DNA from: UBA2287 sp037442025
GTDB taxonomy: Bacteria > Bacteroidota > Bacteroidia > Bacteroidales > Tenuifilaceae
Assembly (NCBI GenBank): GCA_037442025.1
Contig: JBBIRB010000018.1
Location: 1-50,785 of the forward strand
DNA length: 50,785 bases
Direction: 5' to 3'
The position numbers and the translations under genes are program-made. The notes below the pieces were generated by a model. The model was not told where the DNA came from, did no database searches, and saw nothing but the letters and a program-made list of their open reading frames with translations. Below, piece after piece: positions 36,134 through 44,175 of the stretch. Each line of letters begins with the position of its first letter. The first letter of the stretch is position 1.

Positions 36134-37009
36134 ATGAAGTTACTTATACCTCTAGGCTTACTGATTCTTACTTGTTGCATAAATGATAGAAACAATGGTT
36201 CAATAAACAAAAACTATTTCTTTTTTAATGAGAAGAATTTAGCTGAAGCAGAAACTTTAACCGATTCTAATGGCAACTTCGTGTATAACCGGCTTCGAAC
36301 TCCCAGCGGGTTTATAAGAACTAATGCCGACTTCAATTCGTTTGCACACTATCTTAGGCATCTACCCCTTAAACCACACGGAGCAATCGTGCGGCTTTTC
36401 AATGGAGATGAAAAACCAAACCATGAAATTTATGTTGGGGTAGTGGACCTTCCAATTGGGAGAAAAAATCTGCACCAGTGTGCCGATGCTATAATTAGAC
36501 TTAGGGCAGAATGGCTATTTAAAAAGGGCGATTTCAATAATATTGCCTTCAATTTTACTAACGGGTTTAGGGCCGAATACGCAAAATGGAGAGAGGGAAA
36601 CCGAATTGTTGTTTCAGGAAATAAAGTGCAGTGGGTTAATGGCACTCAAAGGTCGACAAGTTATATTGATTTTTGGAGTTATCTTGAAATGGTTTTTACT
36701 TATGCCGGAACGCAGTCGTTAAATGCCGAACTTAAATCCATTTCGGTTGAAGAAATGCGTATAGGCGACATTTTCATTCAGGGTGGGTCGCCGGGGCATG
36801 CTGTAATTATTGTCGACATGGCCCAAAACCCTCAAACGGGGGAGAAAATTTTCTTGCTTGCGCAAAGCTATATGCCAGCTCAAGAAATTCATATACTAAC
36901 AAACCCAAATAAACCTAACCTTACGCCTTGGTACAATGTAAAGGAAAATACTAATCTGGTAACCCCAGAGTGGACATTCCATATAAAAGATCTAAAACGT
37001 TTCCCTTAA
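36134..37009 (+). CDS. DUF4846 domain lipoprotein-like protein
   Basis: 291 residues. The N-terminus MKLLIPLGLLILTCCIND looks like an export signal with a possible lipobox ending at one of the two cysteines, although it departs from the standard one. The rest matches the DUF4846 family in layout: RLRTPSGFIR, LRHLPLKPHG, CADAIIRLRAEWLF, FNFTNGFRAEYAKWREGNR, and a GDIFIQGGSPGHAVIIVDMA block with conserved GH. The function is not established. It is divergent from queD and followed after 64 bp by a thioredoxin-like gene. Confidence 0.82.
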   Translation: MKLLIPLGLLILTCCINDRNNGSINKNYFFFNEKNLAEAETLTDSNGNFVYNRLRTPSGFIRTNADFNSFAHYLRHLPLKPHGAIVRLFNGDEKPNHEIYVGVVDLPIGRKNLHQCADAIIRLRAEWLFKKGDFNNIAFNFTNGFRAEYAKWREGNRIVVSGNKVQWVNGTQRSTSYIDFWSYLEMVFTYAGTQSLNAELKSISVEEMRIGDIFIQGGSPGHAVIIVDMAQNPQTGEKIFLLAQSYMPAQEIHILTNPNKPNLTPWYNVKENTNLVTPEWTFHIKDLKRFP

Positions 37010-37073
37010 ATGAATCGAAGCAATTGTAGTCCTATGCAATTAAAAAGTTAACTTTACACAAAAATTCTAACCC

Positions 37074-37580
37074 ATGAAAACCTTCATTGCTGCAATGCTA
37101 GTACTAATGGTTTACAGTTCAAACGGTCAGGAATTAAATAAAATTATTTTCGATGAAAGGGCTAATCAGGAGATTCTTTATGGTTACTGTACTCCCGATG
37201 CATTTAAGAGTTCCATTTTCGAAGGCTGGTTCAATTACGAATTCGATGGGTACGCCCCAAATGTTGAAATTCTAAAAAATCTAAACCCTTTGATTGATGG
37301 AGTCAAGATTCGAATCGTTCTGGGCACATGGTGTGGCGATAGCCAAAGAGAGTTTCCCCGCTTTATGAAAATTCTTTCGCAACTCGAACCCATTGATGGG
37401 CTAACTCTCGAAATAATTTGTGTAAATCGGTCCAAAACTGCCGAGGAAATTGGAATACAAGCAGGTTATGTCGATTTTGTTCCAAGCTTCATAGTGTTTG
37501 TCAACGGTATTGAAAAAGGGCGAATTATTGAAACTCCACAAATTACACTCGAGGAGGATCTGTTAAACCTTTTGCATTGA
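37074..37580 (+). CDS. Exported thioredoxin-like protein with CGDS site
   Basis: 168 residues. A signal peptide (about 1-19, ending SSNGQ) sends it to the periplasm or surface. The thioredoxin-fold active site reads GTWCGDSQREFPRF, with Cys87 and Ser90, so it has one cysteine in a CxxS arrangement where CxxC reductases have two. FVPSFIVFVNG contains the cis-Pro loop (VPS). It probably acts in mixed-disulfide or peroxide chemistry, or as a binding fold; a normal disulfide reductase role is unlikely (inference). Neighbours are the DUF4846 gene and the DUF4190-type gene. Confidence 0.8.
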   Translation: MKTFIAAMLVLMVYSSNGQELNKIIFDERANQEILYGYCTPDAFKSSIFEGWFNYEFDGYAPNVEILKNLNPLIDGVKIRIVLGTWCGDSQREFPRFMKILSQLEPIDGLTLEIICVNRSKTAEEIGIQAGYVDFVPSFIVFVNGIEKGRIIETPQITLEEDLLNLLH

Positions 37581-37635
37581 TTTTAAGCAGCGATTAACGT
37601 CGGTTTTTCGTCAGTACTTTATAAAATTACTAAAC

Positions 37636-38202
37636 ATGGACTATCCAAGAACATCAACCGAAGGCCAAGTAATGGGGATTATTGGCATCGTACTGGGAAT
37701 CATCTCTCTAATTGTAGCATTTATTCCTTGCGTTGGCAAAGTTGCCATTTTTCCGGGGATTCTTGCGATTATTTTTAGTGCAATTTCTATTTCGCAAGCC
37801 TCAAAGGGAAATGGGAAAAAAGCCATCGGCATTGCTGCGCTTATCGTTTCTATTGCCTCGGTTATTATAGCTGTACTATGGGTTGTTATTATAGGTGGCA
37901 CAGCCATTGTTGCCGATCAAGTTTTTAATAAATCTGAGAAGTTTCAGGTATTTGGCAAGGAATTTAAAGATGCTTTCGAAAAAGAAATGGGCGACGACAT
38001 CGATCGCAAAACCCTTTCCGATAGCCTTGTTAAGGCCCTAAAAGAGCTTGAAATGGAGATGGAGAAATTGGATAGTTCTAACTCAACCGACAAGGAAACT
38101 GCTCGCAAGGCTGGGGAAGCAGCAGCAAAAGCACTCAAAAAGGCTGCCGAAGGTTTAAAGGAAGCAAAGGCAAAATCCGACTCCATTAAGTTGCCCAAAT
38201 AA
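37636..38202 (+). CDS. DUF4190-like membrane protein with helical tail
   Basis: 188 residues. The N-terminal half has about three membrane segments (about 11-30, 33-55, 61-92), rich in Gly/Ile/Ala, including a GIIGIVLGIISLI stretch and the ASKGNGKKAIGIAAL turn typical of DUF4190 proteins. The C-terminal half (about 100-188) is charged, Lys/Glu-rich and strongly helical (MEMEKLDSS, AAAKALKKAAEGLKEAKAK), probably a coiled coil. No enzyme motif. Its TAA stop shares a base with the next ATG (TAATG), so translation of the two is coupled. Function unknown. Confidence 0.75.
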   Translation: MDYPRTSTEGQVMGIIGIVLGIISLIVAFIPCVGKVAIFPGILAIIFSAISISQASKGNGKKAIGIAALIVSIASVIIAVLWVVIIGGTAIVADQVFNKSEKFQVFGKEFKDAFEKEMGDDIDRKTLSDSLVKALKELEMEMEKLDSSNSTDKETARKAGEAAAKALKKAAEGLKEAKAKSDSIKLPK

Positions 38203-38699
38203 TGAACTTCGATTTCTCTGTGGAATCAAGGCCCTTAATAACCCTATGGAGGCCGTGGTTGCTTTACACCTTGCTTTCATTGGTGTTTTTTATGCTAATG
38301 GCTTTAATTACTTTCTTTATCATGGGGTACCCCATGAACTCATTATTCCATTTCCTTTTTGTTCGCTGGGTTTTTATATGGATTTATACTCCTTTTTTCG
38401 CTTTAGCCATTGCGTTCCAATCTCAGCAAAAAATAATTCGGGTAACACACCAAGAAAGTTTGAACACGGACGAAGTAATTTCAATGCTAAATAAACTGAA
38501 TTGGGTTGTTTGCAGCAAAACACCCGAGAGTGTAGTTTTTACTTGCAGTAACCGTTTTGAAAGATTATTTCATGCAGGACAGCAAGTAACTTTAATGGAA
38601 TGTGACGAGGGAAAAACAATATTTACTGTACCCTCACGTCTGGTATACCACATTCACCATGGATTTAAATTCGGCAATTTTTTAATAAAAACGAATTGA
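38202..38699 (+). CDS. Hypothetical two-helix membrane protein
   Basis: 165 residues, no family recognised. Two hydrophobic stretches (about 15-45 and 51-72) precede a soluble C-terminal part of about 90 residues with a mixed alpha/beta look, starting QKIIRVTHQESLNTDEVISM. The start at 38202 overlaps the previous stop by one base and the end overlaps the next start by four (TTGA), placing it in the middle of a coupled trio. A PH-like fold for the soluble part is possible but not supported by a motif. Confidence 0.65.
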   Translation: MNFDFSVESRPLITLWRPWLLYTLLSLVFFMLMALITFFIMGYPMNSLFHFLFVRWVFIWIYTPFFALAIAFQSQQKIIRVTHQESLNTDEVISMLNKLNWVVCSKTPESVVFTCSNRFERLFHAGQQVTLMECDEGKTIFTVPSRLVYHIHHGFKFGNFLIKTN

Positions 38700-39121
38700 T
38701 TGGATTCAGTAACCACATATTTAAACCCTACATTGCTGTAAACATAACCTTCGGCCTTGTTGTACTTTCAGTATTTTCTTACTCTCTAATCTTCAGGGGC
38801 GACCACCATCCCATTCCGGCATTACTAACCGAAAAAACAGGAATTGTACCCCCAAGTAAGGGGCTTTCGAGCGCTTTTTCTGAAATAATTCGGGGAAATT
38901 TTAACGATGCCTTGGCAATAAACCAGCACTCCATCAGAATTTTTTCTTTTTTTGTGTTGCAACTTTTTGCCCGACTATTTTTTATCGTGGCTGCTCTGAG
39001 TATCCCTAGTTACTCGAAAAGCCTTGTTTATATCGATGCAATTTTTTCTATTTCGCTTTTTGGCTACTGCTTCTTCCCTCTCATACTTTACACCCTGCAA
39101 CTCTTTGGTGCATTATTCTAG
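38696..39121 (+). CDS. DUF2752-like membrane protein lacking the usual cysteines
   Basis: 141 residues from a TTG start that overlaps the previous stop (TTGA); no ATG is available before the first conserved part. There are about three membrane segments (about 13-30, 78-102, 108-135). The block TEKTGIVPPSKGLSSAFSEI followed by IRGNFNDALAINQHS matches the layout of DUF2752 (TGI-CPxCG-xTRA...GdfxxAxxxNp), but the CPxCG pair is replaced by PPSKG and TRA by SSA. In Bacteroidota DUF2752 genes often sit beside small membrane-protein genes, as here. Family assignment is an inference; function unknown. Confidence 0.6.
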   Translation: MIGFSNHIFKPYIAVNITFGLVVLSVFSYSLIFRGDHHPIPALLTEKTGIVPPSKGLSSAFSEIIRGNFNDALAINQHSIRIFSFFVLQLFARLFFIVAALSIPSYSKSLVYIDAIFSISLFGYCFFPLILYTLQLFGALF

Positions 39122-39144
39122 TTGAATTATTGGGTTTGTAACAA

Positions 39145-39993
39145 TTAAATGCTTAATGCTTCAGCTATTGTAATCCTTTCATTGGCACGAATGCCCTTAG
39201 ATGTTCTGTATAGAGTACTGCACTCTACATGGAAATCGTGCTGATAAAACAGAATATAGTTTTTATCAAGGGCCTCTTCCAAAAAGGTTTCCTTTTCTTT
39301 CATGGTAATAAGGGGTTCAACGTCGTAACTCATATTCCAGGCCAAATGGATGTGGGCAGTAGTTGGAAAGAGATCGGCAGCAAAAACAATGGTTTTCCCA
39401 TTGGGTAAACGTACAATAGGAACCAATTGGCCACGGGTATGGCCATTAAAAACTCTGAGTTCGAGTCCTGATGCTATAGAACCTCCCCCTTCTATCAAAT
39501 TTAAAGCACCCAAATCGCGTATAGGAATAAGGTTCTCTGGCAAAAACGAATCGGCTTCTCGAACATTCGGATTCATTGCCGATTCCCACTGGGCTTTGCC
39601 CACATGGTAGGTTGCATTGGGGAAGAATAAACTATATTCACCCGCTTCGTTTCGGGCAATTCCTCCACCACAATGGTCGTAATGAAGGTGTGTGTGAATT
39701 ATATCCGTAAAATCTTCTGGTTTAAAACCCAATTTTGCAATTCCTTCGAGCAAACCTTCACCTCCAAATATTCCAAAATGTCTAAAAAATTTCGCATCCT
39801 GCTTATTGCCAAAACCAGTATCAATCAGAAACACTCTATTGTCAGTTTCAATTACCATAGATCGCAAGGCAAGCGGAATCATGTTGTTCTCATTGGCAGG
39901 GTAAACTCGCTCCCATAGCACCTTGGGTACAACCCCAAACATAGCACCCCCGTCGACAAGGAAGTTGCAAATGTTAAACTGGTAAACTTTCAT
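39145..39993 (-). CDS. Metallo-beta-lactamase-fold hydrolase
   Basis: 282 residues from the ATG at 39993; a GTG directly upstream is an alternative. The zinc motif HTHLHYDHCGG (about 101-111) is complete, followed by downstream ligand regions VFNGHTRGQLVPI and FAADLFPTTAHIHLAW. Its layout resembles quorum-quenching lactonase-like or other cytoplasmic MBL hydrolases of about 280 residues, but the substrate cannot be read. No signal peptide. It is divergent from the ArsC-like gene and convergent with the membrane trio. Confidence 0.9.
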   Translation of the reverse strand: MKVYQFNICNFLVDGGAMFGVVPKVLWERVYPANENNMIPLALRSMVIETDNRVFLIDTGFGNKQDAKFFRHFGIFGGEGLLEGIAKLGFKPEDFTDIIHTHLHYDHCGGGIARNEAGEYSLFFPNATYHVGKAQWESAMNPNVREADSFLPENLIPIRDLGALNLIEGGGSIASGLELRVFNGHTRGQLVPIVRLPNGKTIVFAADLFPTTAHIHLAWNMSYDVEPLITMKEKETFLEEALDKNYILFYQHDFHVECSTLYRTSKGIRANERITIAEALSI

Positions 39994-40006
39994 CACATAT
40001 TTTTTT

Positions 40007-40014
40007 CAAAGGTA
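40007..40014 (-). promoter_or_regulatory. Putative -7 box for the metallo-hydrolase gene
   Basis: The minus strand reads TACCTTTG, matching TAnnTTTG, 13 bp before the ATG, which leaves a very short leader. No good -33 box. Confidence 0.3.
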
Positions 40015-40137
40015 ACAACAAATTGCTCTTTGCTGTGGTTCAATAAAGCACACATTTAAACAAAAATGCTTTAAAGCATTTTAACTCTGTTGCCATGTAA
40101 TGCTTAATGAATTAACTTGTGGATTCAAAACTGACTG

Positions 40138-40482
40138 ATGAAACTTAAAATTTATCATAATCCAAAGTGCAAGCAAAGTCGCTTGGGACTCGAAAAACTT
40201 AAAACCATTACTAACAATTTTGAAATTCGCGATTATTTAAAAACCCCAATAACCCCAAGCGAATTGAACGAAATTGTAATGAAATTGAACCTGCCAATTG
40301 GCTCTTTGGTTCGCACAAACGACGAATACTACAAAACATTCCTGAAGGGGAAAAACTTCCACCACAACGAATGGATAAAAATAATATGTGAGAATCCTAA
40401 ACTGCTCAAGCGCCCCATTATTGTTGGGCACTACAAGGCTATTGTTGGACATTTACCCGAAGAAATTGAGAAAATTAAATAA
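40138..40482 (+). CDS. ArsC/Spx-family glutaredoxin-like protein
   Basis: 114 residues with the ArsC-family fold. The N-terminal YHNPKCKQSR places Cys11 in a CxxS motif as in ArsC/YffB proteins, and the KRPIIV segment (Arg about 94) matches the RPI anion-binding arginine. It has the length and motifs of the family but may be a YffB-like protein and not a true arsenate reductase; nothing around it concerns arsenic. It lies 18 bp upstream of fumarase and is probably co-transcribed. Confidence 0.87.
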   Translation: MKLKIYHNPKCKQSRLGLEKLKTITNNFEIRDYLKTPITPSELNEIVMKLNLPIGSLVRTNDEYYKTFLKGKNFHHNEWIKIICENPKLLKRPIIVGHYKAIVGHLPEEIEKIK

Positions 40483-40500
40483 CCCATAAACTTCCAAACC

Positions 40501-42114
40501 ATGCCAACCCCTCCATTCAAGCACTACGAACCTTTTCCCATTGGAGAAGACCAAACGGATTACTACCAATTAACCAGCGATTATGTGTCGGTAGTGAATT
40601 TTGAAGGAACAGAGATTCTTAAGGTAGACCCCAAGGGTATTGAGGAGTTAACCCGCAGGGCATTACGCGACTGTTCCTTTATGCTCCGAACCGCCCATTT
40701 GAAGCAATTGGGCGACATTCTGAAAGATAGCGATGCAAGCGACAACGACAAATTTGTTGCTCTAACGCTGCTTCAAAATGCCGAGGTATCGGCCAAAGGG
40801 ATGCTTCCGTATTGCCAGGATACGGGCACGGCAACCGTTTTTGCCAAAAAGGGGCATAGGGTGTGGACCCTAGGCAACGATGAAGAAGCAATATCGAAAG
40901 GGGTATACAGAGTATATACCGAAGATTATTTGCGCTACTCGCAAACCATCCCCTTCGATATGTATACCGAAAAAAATTCGGGTACAAACCTTCCTGCACA
41001 AATCGATATATACGCATCTAAGGGCATGGAATACAATTTTCTTTTTGTTGCTAAAGGGGGAGGCTCCGCAAACAAAACCATGCTCTTCCAAGAAACAAAA
41101 GCGCTTCTAAACCCCTTAAGCCTAGAACGTTTCTTGGTAGAAAAGATGCGCTCTTTGGGAACCGCGGCTTGCCCACCCTATCATATTGTATTTGTTATTG
41201 GTGGAACATCGGCCGAGGCTTGCTTGAAAACTGTGAAGCTTGCTTCAACAAAATATCTCGATAGCCTTCCAACCGAAGGAAATGAAGGAGGACAAGCATT
41301 CCGCGACGTGGCTCTTGAACAGCGCATTCTCGATGCTTCCTACAAAATTGGTATTGGGGCCCAATTTGGGGGCAAACATTTTGCACTCGATGTTCGAATC
41401 ATAAGGCTTCCCCGTCATGGAGCCTCATGCCCAGTTGGAATGGGGGTTTCATGTGCTGCCGACAGGAACATTCTTGCAAAAATTAATAAAAATGGGATTT
41501 GGATTGAAAAACTAGAGGCCAACCCTGGCCAGTTCATTCCTAACGAGAACCGCAAAACCAACGATGAGGGCTCAATTAAGATTAATCTAAATCAGCCAAT
41601 GAAAGAGATTCTTGCACAGCTCACTAAACATTCTGTTGGCACCCGCCTATCCCTCACAGGAACTATAATTGTTGGTCGCGATATTGCCCATGCAAAACTG
41701 AAGGAACGGCTAGATAAGGGTGAGGGACTCCCAGAATACCTAAAGAACCATCCTATTTACTATGCGGGTCCTGCAAAAACTCCAGAGGGAATGCCCTCCG
41801 GATCGTTTGGGCCCACAACAGCTGGTCGAATGGATTCGTACGTCGACCTCTTCCAGTCGCACGGAGCCAGCCTTATTATGATTGCCAAAGGCAATAGGAG
41901 TTCAGCCGTTTCCGATGCCTGTAAAAAGTATGGTGGCTTCTACTTAGGTAGCATTGGTGGGCCAGCAGCTATTCTAGCTCAGGACAATATTAAAAAAGTT
42001 GAACTCATTGAATATCCCGAGCTGGGCATGGAGGCTATTTATCGCATCGAGGTTGAAAACTTCCCAGCATTCATTCTGATTGACGACAAAGGAAACGATT
42101 TTTATAGAATATAA
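40501..42114 (+). CDS. fum: Fumarate hydratase, class I
   Basis: 537-residue [4Fe-4S] fumarase of the single-chain class I type, which interconverts fumarate and malate in the TCA cycle or its reductive branch. Cluster cysteines are visible in LPYCQDTGTA (near residue 105), HGASCPVGMG (near 310) and VSCAADRN (near 318). The catalytic C-terminal beta domain contains IIVGRDIAHAKLKERLDKGE and the GPTTAGRMD segment. The length agrees with FumA/FumB. A strong terminator follows. Confidence 0.95.
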   Translation: MPTPPFKHYEPFPIGEDQTDYYQLTSDYVSVVNFEGTEILKVDPKGIEELTRRALRDCSFMLRTAHLKQLGDILKDSDASDNDKFVALTLLQNAEVSAKGMLPYCQDTGTATVFAKKGHRVWTLGNDEEAISKGVYRVYTEDYLRYSQTIPFDMYTEKNSGTNLPAQIDIYASKGMEYNFLFVAKGGGSANKTMLFQETKALLNPLSLERFLVEKMRSLGTAACPPYHIVFVIGGTSAEACLKTVKLASTKYLDSLPTEGNEGGQAFRDVALEQRILDASYKIGIGAQFGGKHFALDVRIIRLPRHGASCPVGMGVSCAADRNILAKINKNGIWIEKLEANPGQFIPNENRKTNDEGSIKINLNQPMKEILAQLTKHSVGTRLSLTGTIIVGRDIAHAKLKERLDKGEGLPEYLKNHPIYYAGPAKTPEGMPSGSFGPTTAGRMDSYVDLFQSHGASLIMIAKGNRSSAVSDACKKYGGFYLGSIGGPAAILAQDNIKKVELIEYPELGMEAIYRIEVENFPAFILIDDKGNDFYRI

Positions 42115-42137
42115 TCACTTTAAATTTTTTAACGGCG

Positions 42138-42169
42138 AACCCAGGAACAAAAGTAGTTCTTGGGTTTTT
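42138..42169 (+). terminator. Intrinsic terminator after fumarase
   Basis: An 11-bp stem AACCCAGGAAC/GTTCTTGGGTT (one G-U) with loop AAAAGTA, followed by a T-run. Confidence 0.88.
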
Positions 42170-42254
42170 GCGTTTAACATATTATTTGGCCTCAACAATT
42201 CTTATTAACTATTTCGGTTAGACTTTCAACTATCCTAAAAAAATAATACTTCAT

Positions 42255-42285
42255 ATTGTAAATTAAAGAAATAGCTGTATTTTTG
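42255..42285 (+). promoter_or_regulatory. Promoter of rplM-rpsI (ATTG-N19-TATTTTTG)
   Basis: ATTG (42255-42258), a 19-bp spacer and TATTTTTG (42278-42285) match the Bacteroidota -33/-7 consensus with correct spacing. The start site would lie near 42292, leaving a leader of about 68 nt before the GTG at 42360. Confidence 0.7.
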
Positions 42286-42331
42286 CAACCCGCTTATTAT
42301 ACCCGTTTGGATCACGGAAAAAGAAAAGGTA

Positions 42332-42355
42332 TTAACTAAAAAATTAAGGAGTTAA
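42332..42355 (+). promoter_or_regulatory. Hairpin over the rplM Shine-Dalgarno sequence
   Basis: TTAACT (42332-42337) can pair with AGTTAA (42350-42355), enclosing a 12-base loop. The Shine-Dalgarno AAGGAG (42346-42351), eight bases before the GTG, lies partly in the loop and partly in the stem. The leader upstream holds a second small hairpin CCGT/ACGG (about 42303-42316). It could serve autogenous control by L13, as known for rplM leaders in other phyla (inference). Confidence 0.45.
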
Positions 42356-42359
42356 AAAC

Positions 42360-42815
42360 GTGGACACACTAAGTTACAAAACGGTATCAGCCAACCAAGC
42401 CACTGTACAAAAAGAGTGGGTTGTGGTTGATGCTACTAATGAGGTGTTGGGCCGCTTGGCTAGCAGGGTTGCTAATATTCTGCGTGGCAAGTACAAAACC
42501 AACTTCACCCCTCATGCCGATTGTGGCGATAATGTAATCATTATCAATGCCGAAAAAGTACGCCTCACAGGTCGTAAACTAACCGAGAAAGAGTACTACT
42601 GGTACACTGGCTACCCCGGAGGAAAGCGCAATGCTACCCCCGAGGACATGCTAAGGCGTAAACCCATTTGGGTTATTGAGCATGCCGTAAAAGGAATGCT
42701 ACCAAAAAATCGCCTTGCCTCAAAAATTTATGGCAACCTGCACGTGTACGCTGGGCCTAACCACCCGCACGAAGCGCAAAAGCCCAAAGAAATTAACATT
42801 AAAACCATTAAATAA
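42360..42815 (+). CDS. rplM: 50S ribosomal protein L13
   Basis: 151-residue large-subunit protein that binds 23S rRNA early in assembly. ATNEVLGRLASRVANILRGK and KLTEKEYYWYTGYPGG are typical, followed by EDMLRRKPIWVIEHAVKGML. The start is GTG at 42360, supported by the strong AAGGAG at 42346-42351, unusual for this organism where most genes have weak sites. It is five bases upstream of rpsI in the conserved rplM-rpsI pair. Confidence 0.97.
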   Translation: MDTLSYKTVSANQATVQKEWVVVDATNEVLGRLASRVANILRGKYKTNFTPHADCGDNVIIINAEKVRLTGRKLTEKEYYWYTGYPGGKRNATPEDMLRRKPIWVIEHAVKGMLPKNRLASKIYGNLHVYAGPNHPHEAQKPKEINIKTIK

Positions 42816-42820
42816 AGGCT

Positions 42821-43207
42821 ATGAAGGCACTAAATGCAACTGGTAGAAGAAAAAGCGCTATCGCTCGTGTTTACCTAAACGAAGGCAAAGGCAACATAAC
42901 CATAAACGGAAGAGACCTTAAAGACTACTTCCCGTCAGAAATCCTTCAGTATGTAGTAAAGCAACCCCTCGATGTTCTTAACCTAGTGGGCAACTACGAT
43001 GTTAAAGCCAACCTCGACGGGGGTGGAGAAAAAGGACAAGCCGAAGCTCTTCGCTTAGGTATTGCTCGCGCCCTTGTTGAAGTGAACCCCGAGTACAAAA
43101 CTACTCTTAGAGCAAGTGGATTTATGACTCGCGATCCTCGTGAAGTGGAGCGTAAAAAGCCTGGCCAACCCAAGGCAAGAAAGAGATTCCAATTCAGCAA
43201 ACGTTAA
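42821..43207 (+). CDS. rpsI: 30S ribosomal protein S9
   Basis: 128-residue small-subunit protein whose C-terminal tail reaches the P-site tRNA. It begins with ATGRRKSAIARVYL and ends KARKRFQFSKR, the universal basic tail. GGGEKGQAEALRLGIARALV is the conserved RNA-binding loop region. Second gene of the rplM-rpsI operon. A structured element and rpsB follow, so the operon may extend through tsf. Confidence 0.97.
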   Translation: MKALNATGRRKSAIARVYLNEGKGNITINGRDLKDYFPSEILQYVVKQPLDVLNLVGNYDVKANLDGGGEKGQAEALRLGIARALVEVNPEYKTTLRASGFMTRDPREVERKKPGQPKARKRFQFSKR

Positions 43208-43216
43208 TTCATTCTT

Positions 43217-43282
43217 TTGGCAAGCAGTTTAACTGTTAAATTGCTCAGACTCTCAAACATGAGACTACTTAGCAATTGCCAA
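43217..43282 (+). promoter_or_regulatory. Compact multi-stem RNA element before rpsB
   Basis: TTGGCAA (43217-43223) pairs with TTGCCAA (43276-43282). Inside lie a hairpin GCAGTTTAA/TTAAATTGC (43224-43244, three-base loop, one G-U) and a small hairpin TCTCA/TGAGA (43251-43264), together giving a possible three-way junction. It ends 30 bp before the rpsB ATG. It might be an S2-responsive leader or a processing site (inference). Confidence 0.5.
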
Positions 43283-43311
43283 TAATTACTAAACCAATAA
43301 TTTTTTATAAA

Positions 43312-44151
43312 ATGCCAAGAACTGATTTCAAAGAACTGCTTGACGCTGGGGTACATTTCGGTCACCTAAAGCGCAAATGGAACCCCAAAATGGCTCCCTA
43401 TATTTTCATGGAGCGCAACGGGATTCACATCATCGACCTGCAGAAAACTGCCGCTAAAATTGACGAAGCCGCTGCAGTGGTTAAGCAAATTGCCAAATCG
43501 GGCAGAAAAATTCTTTTTGTAGCTACTAAAAAGCAAGCAAAAGACATTGTTGCCGATCGCGTGAAACAAATAAACATGCCATACGTAACCGAGCGCTGGC
43601 CCGGTGGTATGCTTACCAACTTTCCAACTATTCGTAAGGCCGTTAAGAAAATGTCGAATATCGACAAAATGCTTACCGATGGAACCTTTAATAACCTTTC
43701 GAAGCGTGAAAGGCTTCAAATTACCCGCCAAAGAGCTAAACTCGAAAAAAACCTAGGTTCTATTGCCGACCTTAATCGCCTTCCAGCAGCTCTATTTGTA
43801 GTAGACGTTCAGAAAGAATACATCGCAGTTAACGAAGCTCGCAAACTCAACATTCCTGTTATAGCAATGGTTGATACCTGCTGTGATCCAACACCCATTG
43901 ACTTCGTTATTCCAGCAAACGACGATGCTGCAAAATCAATATCTCTTATTATTGACCTAATGGCGAAAGCCATACATGAGGGCATGGAAGAGCGCAAGTC
44001 AGAAAAAGAGAAGGAGCCCGAAGTAAAAGAGAAAAAGGAAGATCAACCATCGCGCACCCGTGCTCGTAAAGGCGGTAAACCAGTAAAAGCAAAGGTTGCA
44101 TCTGAGGATGACCTCGACGAGGCTGAAGATAAAGTGGAAGATAACGAGTAA
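43312..44151 (+). CDS. rpsB: 30S ribosomal protein S2
   Basis: 279 residues from the ATG at 43312, where the family start (RTDFKELLDAGVHFGHLKRK) begins; an in-frame TTG at 43276 lies inside the upstream RNA stem and is unlikely. WNPKMAPYIFMERNGIHIID, ATKKQAKDIV, TERWPGGMLTNF and DTCCDPTPIDFVIPANDDA are the conserved blocks. A lysine/glutamate-rich tail (about 228-279) extends beyond the usual core, as in many Bacteroidota. It is followed by tsf after 24 bp, the conserved rpsB-tsf pair. Confidence 0.97.
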   Translation: MPRTDFKELLDAGVHFGHLKRKWNPKMAPYIFMERNGIHIIDLQKTAAKIDEAAAVVKQIAKSGRKILFVATKKQAKDIVADRVKQINMPYVTERWPGGMLTNFPTIRKAVKKMSNIDKMLTDGTFNNLSKRERLQITRQRAKLEKNLGSIADLNRLPAALFVVDVQKEYIAVNEARKLNIPVIAMVDTCCDPTPIDFVIPANDDAAKSISLIIDLMAKAIHEGMEERKSEKEKEPEVKEKKEDQPSRTRARKGGKPVKAKVASEDDLDEAEDKVEDNE

Positions 44152-44175
44152 TTCACATTCAATAAACATAGAAAC

